Source: an uncultured Muribaculaceae bacterium
GTDB taxonomy: Bacteria; Bacteroidota; Bacteroidia; Bacteroidales; Muribaculaceae
DNA: 64,000 nucleotides
NCBI GenBank assembly: GCA_910586565.1
Contig: CAJUIT010000010.1
Location: 1 to 64,000, forward strand
Direction of reading: 5' to 3'
Shown here: positions 6,774-15,666 of the stretch, in pieces
How positions within the stretch are numbered: position 1 is the first letter of the stretch
How the letters are laid out: each line of letters opens with the position of its first letter
The notes under the pieces: generated by a model
The model's input: only the letters and a program-made list of their open reading frames with translations
Databases searched by the model: none
What the model was told of the DNA's origin: nothing
Position numbers and translations under genes: made by a program

Positions 6774-7138
6774 TCTCTCAAGTCATCAGTTTGTTTAAGA
6801 AGTTCTTTACATCGGTCAGCATTAAGGCTTTTCATCAAACGCTCTTTATATGAGGGGTAACGCGCTTCAATATTCAGAGGTTCAAGAGTATCTATGAAAT
6901 CAAGCTGTTCTTCCGTCATAATTTTATCAAGTTCCGTCTTTTCAGCCAAACGAGATAAACTATGAATTTTCAACGGTGGTTCTTCACTTACACGACTCCA
7001 ATATGCCTTAAGAATCTTCTCTATTACCTGGTGACACATAAAGCCAACATATAGAAAACGCTTGGTTTCAAACATAGCATTGGCAGTGTCAAAATCGTAG
7101 TCCGACATTTCTACCCAATATGTCACCTTGTCATTCAT
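6752..7138 (-). CDS. HEPN domain protein (probable toxin of HEPN/MNT pair)
   Basis: A 128-residue all-helical protein with the HEPN pattern: an N-terminal helix with DYDFDTANAMFETKRFLYVGFMCHQVIEKILKA-type composition, SRLAEK, and the C-terminal IEARYPSYKERL segment typical of the HEPN partner of MNT proteins. The strict Arg-x4-6-His RNase motif of other HEPN families is not obvious, so RNase activity is uncertain. It is the first gene of the two-gene operon with the MNT protein at 6477-6773. Residue ranges are estimated by eye. Confidence 0.82.
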   Translation of the reverse strand: MNDKVTYWVEMSDYDFDTANAMFETKRFLYVGFMCHQVIEKILKAYWSRVSEEPPLKIHSLSRLAEKTELDKIMTEEQLDFIDTLEPLNIEARYPSYKERLMKSLNADRCKELLKQTDDLREWIKSKL

Positions 7139-7285
7139 AGATAAGTTGCTGGTCTAATTAACTGCGAATATAGTGAATATCCCTGATATAGTGACACTCT
7201 GAGCGTGGAAATCGATTACATTATGCCTTTTACTCTGTCAGCCGACAGTTTTAGGATTCCATCCTAACGTGAGCTCTATATCATC

Positions 7286-7891
7286 TTAGAACAGCGTGAG
7301 CTGTTGGTCGAGCAGGCGGAAGGTGAGGCGATGGTGGGGGGTTACGCCGAGACGCGCTATTGCCTCACGATGGGCCTTTGTGGGGTAGCCCTTGTTCACC
7401 TCCCATTGATAGCCGGGAAACTCATCAGCAAGGCGGCGCATGAGCTCGTCGCGGTGGGTTTTGGCAAGAATCGAAGCGGCGGCGATGTTGCCGAACCGTC
7501 CGTCACCTTTCACAAACGTTTTCCAGGGTATATCGCCGAATGGCTTGAAGCGGTTGCCGTCAACGATAATCTGCCCCGGGGTCACCGTCAGGGCAGCCAA
7601 CGCCCTGTGCATGGCCTCGATTGAGGCATTGAGAATGTTGATTTTGTCGATTTCGGCCGGTGAGCACATCGCCACAGCCCAAGCCACGGCTTCCTGCTCG
7701 ATAATTGGGCGCAGCGCCTCGCGCCGTTTCTCGGTAAGCTGCTTTGAGTCGTTGAGCCACGGATGGTGGAAATCATCGGGCAGAATCACTGCAGCCGCAA
7801 CCACCGGACCTGCAAGACAACCGCGGCCGGCTTCGTCACAACCCGCCTCAAGCAGCCCGGTTGTGAAACAGTTGGGTAGGGAAACATTCAT
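7286..7891 (-). CDS. rnhB: Ribonuclease HII
   Basis: Cleaves the RNA strand of RNA-DNA hybrids and removes single misincorporated ribonucleotides. The 201-residue protein has CDEAGRGCLAGPVVAAAVIL near residues 18-37, giving the catalytic Asp-Glu pair, then LNDSKQLTEKRRE and IIVDGNRF with the third acidic residue. Length is normal. It is the last gene of a tightly spaced leftward cluster, 18 bp after the GNAT-like gene. Confidence 0.96.
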   Translation of the reverse strand: MNVSLPNCFTTGLLEAGCDEAGRGCLAGPVVAAAVILPDDFHHPWLNDSKQLTEKRREALRPIIEQEAVAWAVAMCSPAEIDKINILNASIEAMHRALAALTVTPGQIIVDGNRFKPFGDIPWKTFVKGDGRFGNIAAASILAKTHRDELMRRLADEFPGYQWEVNKGYPTKAHREAIARLGVTPHHRLTFRLLDQQLTLF

Positions 7892-7909
7892 AATCGCGGA
7901 GTTGGCAAG

Positions 7910-9040
7910 TTACAGATCCTTGCGGAATGAGCGGCGGCGGCGGTGCTGACGTCGCTCGAAATAGCTCCATTGGTCCTGCACCTTCGAGTTATCCTCAAGC
8001 TCGGGATTCGATTCGGCATACTTGAAGCCATATTTGTTGTAGTAGGGAATGAGGTCGGCAAACAGCAGCGCGTTCACACCCTTGTTCTGGTATTCGGGCT
8101 TCACCGCAATCAGCAGAAGGTCAACGGTGTCTGACTTCCCGCGCAACGCCTGCAACAGCGGAATCCAACCGAAGGGGAACAGTCGTCCGCGGCTTTTCTG
8201 CAAAGCCTTCGAGAACGACTGGATGGAGATGCCCACAGCCACCAGCTTGTCGTCGGCATCGGTAACCACCGTAACCAAATCGAGGTTGATGATGCTCAGA
8301 TACATGTCGACATAGTAGTTAATCTGTCTCTTTGTGAGCGGCGAGTAACCGTAGAGTTCGTCGTAGGCCTCGTTGATGAGCTCGAACAGAGCCACGCCAT
8401 ACTGCTCTTTGACGGTTTTCCTCGATTTGAATTTCTTTATTTTCAAGTTGTTGCGTTGCTGCACAAGTTGGGCGATGCGGCTGTGCTTTTCGGGGATGGC
8501 ATCGGGCACGGTCACTCTGAACTCCACCCAATCGGCCTCCTTCTCGAAGCCGAGGCGCTCCATGTGGCGGGGATAGTAGGGGTAGTTGTAGATGGTGGCC
8601 ATTGTGCCGAGCTCCTCGAAGCCTTCGATGAGCATCCCCTCCTGGTCCATGTCGGTGAATCCGAGCGGACCAACGATTGAAGTCATCCCCTTTTCGCGCC
8701 CCCATTGGCTCACGGCATCGAAAAGCGCGTCGACAACCTCGTCGTCGTCAATGAAATCGACAAAGCCGAAACGCATCGATTTCTTTCCCGTGCGCTCGTT
8801 CACAATGTTGTTGATTATACCTGTGATGCGCCCCACCGGCTTACCGTCGCGGTAGGCCATGAACGACTGAGCCTCGCAGAAGTCAAACGCCGGATTCTTG
8901 TCGGGCGACAACGTGTTGATGTCGTCGGTCACCAACGGCGGCACAAACCAGGGGTTGCCGTCGTAAAGGTCAATGCCGAAGTTTACATATTTCTTGAGCT
9001 GTGAGCGTGTGGGTTCTATTTTGCGGATTTCAACTGACAT
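7910..9040 (-). CDS. GNAT-like acyltransferase-fold protein
   Basis: A 376-residue protein conserved in Bacteroidales whose exact substrate I cannot name. Its C-terminal half contains LLLIAVKPEYQNKGVNALLFADLIPYYNK-like sequence, which reads as the acetyl-CoA-binding motif A of GNAT acetyltransferases, and the N-terminal half contains a second GNAT-like segment (FMAYRDGKPVGRITGIIN). The start is the ATG at 9040; a frame open to 9085 adds 15 unlikely residues. The C-terminus is very basic (RRQHRRRRSFRK). It lies between the pseudokinase gene (52 bp) and rnhB (18 bp), so it is probably cotranscribed with them. Confidence 0.75.
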   Translation of the reverse strand: MSVEIRKIEPTRSQLKKYVNFGIDLYDGNPWFVPPLVTDDINTLSPDKNPAFDFCEAQSFMAYRDGKPVGRITGIINNIVNERTGKKSMRFGFVDFIDDDEVVDALFDAVSQWGREKGMTSIVGPLGFTDMDQEGMLIEGFEELGTMATIYNYPYYPRHMERLGFEKEADWVEFRVTVPDAIPEKHSRIAQLVQQRNNLKIKKFKSRKTVKEQYGVALFELINEAYDELYGYSPLTKRQINYYVDMYLSIINLDLVTVVTDADDKLVAVGISIQSFSKALQKSRGRLFPFGWIPLLQALRGKSDTVDLLLIAVKPEYQNKGVNALLFADLIPYYNKYGFKYAESNPELEDNSKVQDQWSYFERRQHRRRRSFRKDL

Positions 9041-9092
9041 AAGTCGTTTTTTTGTTTGAATTGTTGTTTTGCCCCCTGCAATCACCGAAACG

Positions 9093-9839
9093 TCAGAGCG
9101 CCGGATTTTTCACACAGAGCCACCCGAGAATGGCGGTCATGATGAGCAGGAAGGTGATAATAACGATATAGAGCCGCTTGTTGGAGTTGCCGGCGATGGC
9201 CATGCGCAGGTCGGGCACATCGCGGAAGCGCTTCGACGGTTCGGTTGCCAGGCAGCGGTCAACCACCTTGCGCAGGCGCGGGTTGCGGTCGTCGGTGGCA
9301 TCGAGCACCTCTTTGAGAATCTTGCCGAAGTTGCGCATATCCTCCGAGGCATCGGCTGCAGAAAGATTGGCACGCTGGTCGAAACCCACGTCAATCACTT
9401 TCAGGTTGCGGATATTCTCGGTGAAGATTATCGTTTCGGGGCGCAACGGGTGGTGAACGATGTGGTTGGTCTGAATGTAGCTGATTGCATCGACCAGACG
9501 TGTGAGGATTTTCTCCTTGATATCCTCGTTTACCTCCCCCTTGTCGATGAGCTTGCGCAGCGAGTCGCCATATACGTCGTCGGTAATGATGCACATTCCC
9601 AGCCCCGGCACCTCCTCATAGTCGTTAATCATGATTATGTTGGGGTGTGCGAGGTTGTAGCGCACATCAAACTCCTTTTCAATCATCTCCCTGAATTCGG
9701 GTTTGTCGCGGAGCTCGGGCTTTAGGGTTTTGAGCATCACCCATTTGCCATGTTTTTTGGCGGTGTAGACGGCGTAGAACTCCTCATCCCATTCGGGAAG
9801 ATGCTCTATCTCGGTCCATTTCGGCTGGTCGGAACTCAT
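9093..9839 (-). CDS. Membrane-anchored protein kinase-like protein (probable pseudokinase)
   Basis: The 248-residue protein has a kinase-like fold without an N-terminal lobe glycine loop that I can see. Lys37 in VMLKTLK fits the VAIK lysine, and Asp150 in VIDVGF fits the DFG Asp. However, the catalytic loop reads HHPLRPET (129-136) where active kinases have HRDLKPEN: the catalytic Asp is Pro, the Lys is Arg and the Asn is Thr. Phosphotransfer is therefore doubtful. A single transmembrane helix (about 222-242) near the C-terminus anchors it with the kinase-like domain probably cytoplasmic. Neighbours 21 and 52 bp away suggest an operon with the DUF4919 and GNAT genes. Confidence 0.78.
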   Translation of the reverse strand: MSSDQPKWTEIEHLPEWDEEFYAVYTAKKHGKWVMLKTLKPELRDKPEFREMIEKEFDVRYNLAHPNIIMINDYEEVPGLGMCIITDDVYGDSLRKLIDKGEVNEDIKEKILTRLVDAISYIQTNHIVHHPLRPETIIFTENIRNLKVIDVGFDQRANLSAADASEDMRNFGKILKEVLDATDDRNPRLRKVVDRCLATEPSKRFRDVPDLRMAIAGNSNKRLYIVIITFLLIMTAILGWLCVKNPAL

Positions 9840-9860
9840 TTTTCAGAGGGTTTTGAGGGG

Positions 9861-10511
9861 TTATTTATGAGTGGCGAAAAATTCCTTCTCGCGGGTGTTG
9901 TTGAAGTAGAGGATGTGCTGGCGGTCGCTGGTTGGGAAGGTGACCTTTATGGCATCGACATCACCAACCTTGGTGCGGTCGACGATGCGCTCTATGCCCA
10001 GCACATTGCGCATTATGCGGCTCATGTCGGCCGATGAAATCACCACGAAGGGGGACGAGGCCGAAGTGCCGCGGCCACTCTCGAGAATGGCGGTGGCGAT
10101 GAGGTCGCATTTGATGCCGTAGTTGAGAATCTTTTTCCCGTAGGTGCCTTTGTCGCGCATGCGGTCAACTGCGGCCAGGGCGAGCACATTGAGGTCGAGC
10201 GACACCGGGTTGAGCTTCAACGCTTCCAGGGCCAGCTCCTCGGCTTTCTCATAGTCGGCCGCCTCATAGGCTTCCTCCACCTCGGCAAATGTTTCGCGGG
10301 GGTCGTAGTCGGGGGTATAGGAGTAGCCGTAGTAAACCGTGGCCAGTTCGGCGGGGGTGAGGGTGGTGTCGGACTTTTCAAACCTTTCGAGCAGTTGGCG
10401 GTACTTTCCGGGGTTCATTTTCACATCGACCTCGATTGCATTGAGGTCGACGGCACGCACCGAGGCTGCCGCTGCAAAGGCAACGAGAATCAGAAGCAGT
10501 TTCTTTAACAT
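9861..10511 (-). CDS. DUF4919-like secreted protein
   Basis: Function unknown. The 216-residue protein starts at the ATG at 10511 with a signal peptide (LLLILVAFAAAASVRAVD) and then a helical repeat region (YEAADYEKAEELALEALKLNP), which is TPR-like. The C-terminal part, LYFNNTREKEFF, is beta-rich. The layout fits the Bacteroidales DUF4919 family by my recollection. It probably sits in the periplasm and is cotranscribed with alkaline phosphatase upstream (78 bp) and the pseudokinase downstream (21 bp). Confidence 0.72.
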   Translation of the reverse strand: MLKKLLLILVAFAAAASVRAVDLNAIEVDVKMNPGKYRQLLERFEKSDTTLTPAELATVYYGYSYTPDYDPRETFAEVEEAYEAADYEKAEELALEALKLNPVSLDLNVLALAAVDRMRDKGTYGKKILNYGIKCDLIATAILESGRGTSASSPFVVISSADMSRIMRNVLGIERIVDRTKVGDVDAIKVTFPTSDRQHILYFNNTREKEFFATHK

Positions 10512-10589
10512 AGAATGATAACAATTTGGTAGGGCGCGGATGCGTCCGCCAAGAGTGAACGCATCGCGCAAGTTGTTGGTTCGCCGCAA

Positions 10590-11999
10590 TCAGAATTCGA
10601 TGCCAACGGCCTTCATAATCTTTTTGGGAAGGTCGATGTTATCGTTGAGCGGGGTAAACAGAAGGCAATCGGTGCCTATGGCATAGACGGGAACGGGTGA
10701 ACCGGTGTGAGAACCCGATGTCCAGCCGAAGCCCGATTTGTAGTTGAGAATATCGAAAGTGAGGGTCACGAAACCGTTGTAGGCGGCATAGAGCGTTTTC
10801 TGCACATCTGAGGTGTTGCGGTTGAGGAAAATTTCATTGAATTTCTGCTCAAGGCGTTCCTCCTCGTCGGGATTGAGGGTCACCACATCCCAAAATCCGA
10901 GGTTGTCGCGCATATATTGCTGCATCTCGGCCCATGTGTAGTCGGGGCGGGTGTTGAACATCTCCTCGCAGTAGTCATTGAAAATCTCCTTGCTCACCTT
11001 CTGACGCGAGGCAACCTGAGGCTGCACGCTGTAGCCTGTGGCCTGGCAACCCACCGACATGCCGCCGGTTTCGTGGTCGGCGGTAACCACGATAAGGGTT
11101 TCATCGGGGTGGGCAAGGTAGAAGTCGTAGGCAATCTGAAGGGCTTCGTCGAAGTTGATTACCTCGCGCACCGAAGTGCCGCCATCGTTGCCGTGGCCGG
11201 CGTGGTCGATGTTGCCCCCCTCAACCATCATGAAGAAGCGGTCGGGCGACACGCGCTGCAGGTGTTCCAGCCCGGCACGTGTGAGCTGTGGCAGCGTCAC
11301 CGCACCCGCGAGCGAGTCAACCGTGTAGCCGATGTTATTGTTGTTCTTGCGGTCGCGCAGAGGGCTGAGCACAAGCACCTTGTCGGCTGTTTTATCCATC
11401 GAGTCGAGCCCGTAGCTCACGCTCACGTTGTTCTGCGCAAAGTAGTCGAGCAGATTGTCGTTGCCGTCGCTGTCGGTGGTTCTGCGCAATGCCGAACCGG
11501 CGGCAAACTGATAGCCCGACTCGGCGAGGTGGCGCCCTATCTCATAGAATTGGGCGCGGTTGGGCACGTGGGTGTAGAATGCTCCGGGGGTGGCATCGTC
11601 AATGGCCACGGAGGTAACGAGCCCCACGCCATAGCCGTTGTCGAACAGCACCTTGGCAATTGAGTTCACAGCCACGGTGTCGGCATTCATACCGAGCATT
11701 CCGTTTTTGGTCTTGTGGCCTGTTGCAAGAGCTGTTCCGGCTGCCGCCGAGTCGGTCACGTCGGAGCTTGCCGAATGTGAAGTTGCCATAGATGCAACGG
11801 GGAAAGTGGTCATCAGCAGCGGTTTCTCATGTTTGAGCACATGTTTTTTGTAGAGCTGCGCGTTGACAACTTCGTTAATTCCCATTCCGTCGCCAATGAA
11901 GTAGAACACATATTTAGGCGCCTCGGCTGCCGCCGAAAAGATTGCCAGCGACACGGCCATTCCGGCCACCGCCTTGCGGCTGATTTCAAATATATTCAT
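10590..11999 (-). CDS. Alkaline phosphatase
   Basis: Hydrolyses phosphate monoesters in the periplasm. The 469-residue protein has a signal peptide (1-26), the metal ligand motif GDGMG at 36-40, the nucleophile Ser84 in DVTDSAAAGTALATGHKT, zinc ligands in HAGHGND, and VTADHETGG near the second zinc site. The full set of PhoA-family residues is present, so it should be active. It heads the leftward cluster that continues with DUF4919, pseudokinase, GNAT-like and rnhB genes. No Pho-box-like site was identified. Confidence 0.94.
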   Translation of the reverse strand: MNIFEISRKAVAGMAVSLAIFSAAAEAPKYVFYFIGDGMGINEVVNAQLYKKHVLKHEKPLLMTTFPVASMATSHSASSDVTDSAAAGTALATGHKTKNGMLGMNADTVAVNSIAKVLFDNGYGVGLVTSVAIDDATPGAFYTHVPNRAQFYEIGRHLAESGYQFAAGSALRRTTDSDGNDNLLDYFAQNNVSVSYGLDSMDKTADKVLVLSPLRDRKNNNNIGYTVDSLAGAVTLPQLTRAGLEHLQRVSPDRFFMMVEGGNIDHAGHGNDGGTSVREVINFDEALQIAYDFYLAHPDETLIVVTADHETGGMSVGCQATGYSVQPQVASRQKVSKEIFNDYCEEMFNTRPDYTWAEMQQYMRDNLGFWDVVTLNPDEEERLEQKFNEIFLNRNTSDVQKTLYAAYNGFVTLTFDILNYKSGFGWTSGSHTGSPVPVYAIGTDCLLFTPLNDNIDLPKKIMKAVGIEF

Positions 12000-12061
12000 T
12001 CGGTGAGTTAATTAATTTTTCAAGGTTATTGAAGGTTGTGATTAATCATGTTGTTTTCAAG

Positions 12062-13579
12062 TCAACGAGCTCCAGAGCCGTTCATTGCCAGCATCGGGTC
12101 GATGAAACGGCGGTCGTTGCTCAGGCGGGGCACCTTGCGCTGCCCTCCGAGCTTACCCGTCGAGGCGAGCCAGCGGTCGAACAGCCCGGGTGATGCTTCC
12201 ACCACCGTGAGGCGGTCGAGGAAAATGCCCCCGGTGCGTTTTGCCTGATAGTCGGAGTTCTCCATCTGCAACGCCTCATCGAGGCGGCGGCAGAAATCAT
12301 CCATATCGCGGGGTGGAGTGGCAAATTCAACCAGCCATTCATGCCGGCCGCGCGAATGGTCGCCGGCATAGACGGGGGCGGCCGTGTAGTTGAGCACCTC
12401 GGCTCCGGTTTCGGCGCAGGCGCGGGCAAGCGCTGCGTCGGTGTTATAGACCATCACCTCCTCGCCGAAAGCGTTGATGAAATGGCGCGTGCGGCCTGCA
12501 ATGGTGATTTCGAGCGGGTTAGTGGATTCGATTTTCACCGTGTCGCCCAACGGATAACGCAACAAGCCGTTGCTCGATGTTATCAGCAGGGCGTAGACTT
12601 CACCCTGCGCCACCTCCCATGCCGGCACCGGTGGCGCCGACGGGTGGGCCACAGGAACGAATTCATAGAACACATCGGTGTTCATCAGCAAGCGCATCGC
12701 CGGGGAACCGGGGCGAGCCTGCACTCCGAAAAATCCTTCGCTGGCATTGTAGTTCTCCCAATAATGCATCCTGTCTCCGCGGGTGATGCGGGCATACTGG
12801 CTGCGGTAGGGGCCGAATGCAATGCCGCCATGAAAAAACACCTCGAGGTTGGGCCACACATCGTGGATTGTGGATGCTCCGGCCCGCTCAACCACACGTT
12901 TCAAAACGGTTAGAAACCACGACGGCACACCCGAAATAGAGCGCACGTCGGCATGCAGCGAAGCCTCCACAAGTGCCGGGAGCTTCTTCTCCCAGTCGGC
13001 CATGAGGGCTGTTTTTTTTGAGGGAATCCTGAAAAGATTCACCAGAGGGTTGATGCGGTCGATGAGCGAGGCCGAGAGGTCGCCAACCTTCACTCCGCGG
13101 GGAAGTGTGAGCTCGTTGGCGAAGCTCCCTCCGAGAATAAAATTCTTTCCGCCGAACACGCGGCTGTGGGGATGGTAATGCAGATAGGAAGCCAGCGAAT
13201 AGGCCGCCCCGGCATAATGCCCGTGATTGAGGCAGCGCGGGGTGATGGGCACATATTTGCTTTTGCCGTCGGATGTGCCCGACGATTGGGCGAAACGCCT
13301 TGTTGTTCCGGGCCAGAGAATATCACTCTTCCCCTCAACCATTTGCATCACATCGGGGCGCATGGCGGCATAGTCGCCTTGGGGCACTTTTGCCGCAAAC
13401 TCCTCATAACTGCCGATTTCACCAAAGCCATAACGCTCCCCCACCGCTGTGGCACGGGCCGACGCAAGGAGGTTGGCGAGCAGCTTGCGCTGCCCCGCCT
13501 CAAGATTTTCGCCGGCTCGTTGCTCCATGTCGAAAACCTTCTCAAAATATGGCCGGGATAATCCGGTGAAATCAAACAT
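12062..13579 (-). CDS. GH3 auxin-responsive promoter family protein
   Basis: A member of the ANL-type adenylating superfamily related to plant GH3 proteins; plant members conjugate amino acids to acyl acids, but the bacterial substrates are not established. The 505-residue protein starts at the ATG at 13579 (MFDFTGLSRPYF). It has the ATP-binding loop SSGTSDGKSKYVPIT, the YNASEGFFG stretch near the middle (acyl-adenylate motif), and LLRYPLGDTVKI for the motif that contacts ATP. No signal peptide, so cytoplasmic. It lies upstream of alkaline phosphatase on the same strand with a 62-bp gap. Confidence 0.88.
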   Translation of the reverse strand: MFDFTGLSRPYFEKVFDMEQRAGENLEAGQRKLLANLLASARATAVGERYGFGEIGSYEEFAAKVPQGDYAAMRPDVMQMVEGKSDILWPGTTRRFAQSSGTSDGKSKYVPITPRCLNHGHYAGAAYSLASYLHYHPHSRVFGGKNFILGGSFANELTLPRGVKVGDLSASLIDRINPLVNLFRIPSKKTALMADWEKKLPALVEASLHADVRSISGVPSWFLTVLKRVVERAGASTIHDVWPNLEVFFHGGIAFGPYRSQYARITRGDRMHYWENYNASEGFFGVQARPGSPAMRLLMNTDVFYEFVPVAHPSAPPVPAWEVAQGEVYALLITSSNGLLRYPLGDTVKIESTNPLEITIAGRTRHFINAFGEEVMVYNTDAALARACAETGAEVLNYTAAPVYAGDHSRGRHEWLVEFATPPRDMDDFCRRLDEALQMENSDYQAKRTGGIFLDRLTVVEASPGLFDRWLASTGKLGGQRKVPRLSNDRRFIDPMLAMNGSGAR

Positions 13580-13687
13580 AGGGTTGCTAATGAAAAGCAA
13601 ATTTACAAAATTTTTCACTACCCTACCCCCAATCGACCTATTTTAAAAGCATTTAACCACATCGCGGGGCTATCATCGGGCGGGCGG

Positions 13688-13720
13688 TTGGGCGAGTGTC
13701 GCGGGAAATGTGTATCTTTG
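13688..13720 (+). promoter_or_regulatory. Probable argS promoter
   Basis: TATCTTTG at 13713-13720 with TTG at 13688-13690, 22 bp upstream; 63 bp before the argS ATG. The -7 match is perfect, the spacing slightly long. Confidence 0.7.
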
Positions 13721-13783
13721 CAAGTTAATATCAAGTTAATACCAAGCAACTAACCATTTTTGAACTATCCGTTATAAACCGAC

Positions 13784-15574
13784 ATGTCGATTGACAAGAT
13801 TATAGCCGAGGGGGTCGCAGCAGCTGTGAAATCCCTCTATGGAGTGGAGGCCGACGCATCGCAGATTGTGCCTCAGGCCACCCGCAAGGAGTTTGAAGGC
13901 AACCTCACCGTGGTTGTGTTTCCGTGGGTCAAGGCTGCCCGCAAGTCGCCCGAGGCTGTGGGCGAGGAGATTGGCCGTTGGCTGGTCGACAATGTTCCCG
14001 CCGTCGACCGCTTCAATGTGGTGAAAGGGTTCCTCAACATCGTTATCGAGCCCACATTCTGGAACTCGGTGCTCACCCACATTGCCGGCACCGAAAACTT
14101 CGGCATCACCGCCGCCTCCCCCCAAAGCCCGCTGGTGATGGTTGAATATTCATCGCCCAACACCAACAAGCCTCTCCACCTCGGCCACGTGCGCAACAAC
14201 CTGCTCGGCTTCTCGCTGGCCGAAATTCTCAAGGCCTGCGGCAACCGTGTGGTGAAAACCAACATCGTCAACGACCGCGGCATCCACATCTGCAAATCAA
14301 TGCTCGCATGGCAGAAGTGGGGCGAAGGCATTACACCCGAGACTGCCGGCAAGAAGGGTGACCACCTCATCGGCGATTTCTACGTGCTCTTCGACAAGCA
14401 CTACAAAGCCGAGGTGAAAGCAATCGCCGAGCGCGACAACATCAGCGAGGAGGAGGCTGCCAAGCTGTCGCCCCTCATGGCCGAAGCCCGCGAAATGCTG
14501 CGCCGCTGGGAGCAGAAAGACCCCGAAGTGCGCCAACTGTGGGAAACCATGAACAAGTGGGTCTACGCCGGCTTCGACGACACCTACCGCCGCATGGGGG
14601 TTGACTTCGACAAAATCTACTACGAGTCCGACACCTACCTCGAAGGGAAGGAAAAGGTACTCGAAGGGCTTGAGAAGGGTATCATGTTCCGCAAGGAGGA
14701 TGGCTCGGTGTGGGCCGACCTCTCCGATGCCGGTCTCGACCAGAAGCTCCTGCTCCGCTCCGACGGCACTTCGGTCTACATGACCCAGGATATCGGCACC
14801 GCCAAACTCCGCTTCCAGGACTACCCTATCGACAAGATGATTTATGTTGTGGGCAACGAACAGAACTACCACTTCCAGGTGCTCTCGCTGCTGCTCGACC
14901 GCCTCGGCTTCAAATGGGGCAAAGACCTCGTTCACTTCTCCTACGGCATGGTTGAGCTCCCCGAAGGGAAGATGAAGAGCCGCGAGGGAACCGTTGTCGA
15001 TGCCGACGACCTCATGGAGGAGATGGTGGCAGGTGCACGCGAAGTGTCGCGCGAACTCGGCAAGCTCGACGGCCTCACCGACGAAGAAATCAACGAGATT
15101 TCTGAAATCGTGGGGTTGGGCGCGTTGAAATATTTCCTCCTCAAGGTTGACCCGCGCAAAAACATGCTCTTCAACCCTAAAGAGTCGATCGACTTCAACG
15201 GCAACACCGGCCCCTTCATCCAGTACACCTACGCCCGCATCCGCTCGGTGCTCCGCAAGGCTGCAGAGCAAGGGGTTGCCATCACCGACTTCTCAGCGGT
15301 CACACCCAACGAAAAGGAGGTTGCACTCATCCAGACCCTCGCCGACTTCCCCGCAACCGTGCAGGAGGCAGGCCGCGACTACTCCCCCGCCGTGATTGCC
15401 AACTATGTTTACGAACTCGTAAAGCAATACAACCAGTTCTATCACGACTACTCCATCCTGCGCGAGGAGGATGCCGCCGTGCGCTCGCTCCGCCTCACCT
15501 TGTGCGACGTCACCGCCCGCGTTATCAAAACCGGCATGAGCCTGCTCGGCATCCGCGTGCCCGAACGCATGTGA
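13784..15574 (+). CDS. argS: Arginyl-tRNA synthetase
   Basis: Charges tRNA-Arg with arginine; class I synthetase. The 596-residue protein has an N-terminal Add-1 domain, the HIGH-type motif HLGH near residues 131-134 after SSPNTNKPL, the KMSKS-equivalent MKSREGTVV, and a C-terminal helical anticodon-binding domain ending GIRVPERM, the usual ArgS end. Length is standard. It has its own promoter and is followed 92 bp later by the Bax-inhibitor-1 gene. Confidence 0.98.
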   Translation: MSIDKIIAEGVAAAVKSLYGVEADASQIVPQATRKEFEGNLTVVVFPWVKAARKSPEAVGEEIGRWLVDNVPAVDRFNVVKGFLNIVIEPTFWNSVLTHIAGTENFGITAASPQSPLVMVEYSSPNTNKPLHLGHVRNNLLGFSLAEILKACGNRVVKTNIVNDRGIHICKSMLAWQKWGEGITPETAGKKGDHLIGDFYVLFDKHYKAEVKAIAERDNISEEEAAKLSPLMAEAREMLRRWEQKDPEVRQLWETMNKWVYAGFDDTYRRMGVDFDKIYYESDTYLEGKEKVLEGLEKGIMFRKEDGSVWADLSDAGLDQKLLLRSDGTSVYMTQDIGTAKLRFQDYPIDKMIYVVGNEQNYHFQVLSLLLDRLGFKWGKDLVHFSYGMVELPEGKMKSREGTVVDADDLMEEMVAGAREVSRELGKLDGLTDEEINEISEIVGLGALKYFLLKVDPRKNMLFNPKESIDFNGNTGPFIQYTYARIRSVLRKAAEQGVAITDFSAVTPNEKEVALIQTLADFPATVQEAGRDYSPAVIANYVYELVKQYNQFYHDYSILREEDAAVRSLRLTLCDVTARVIKTGMSLLGIRVPERM

Positions 15575-15666
15575 TGCCCGCGTGCCCAATTTAAACCATA
15601 GGCACACTCTGAGCGTCTAAAGTAATAGAACAACTTAAACTCTCACCAATTAAGAAACTTAGAAAA

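Noticed and set aside
10917..11663. Open frame of 248 codons on the plus strand
   Set aside because: Antisense to the alkaline phosphatase gene, which has all family motifs.
14297..15271. Open frame of 324 codons on the minus strand
   Set aside because: Antisense to argS and explained by its codon bias.
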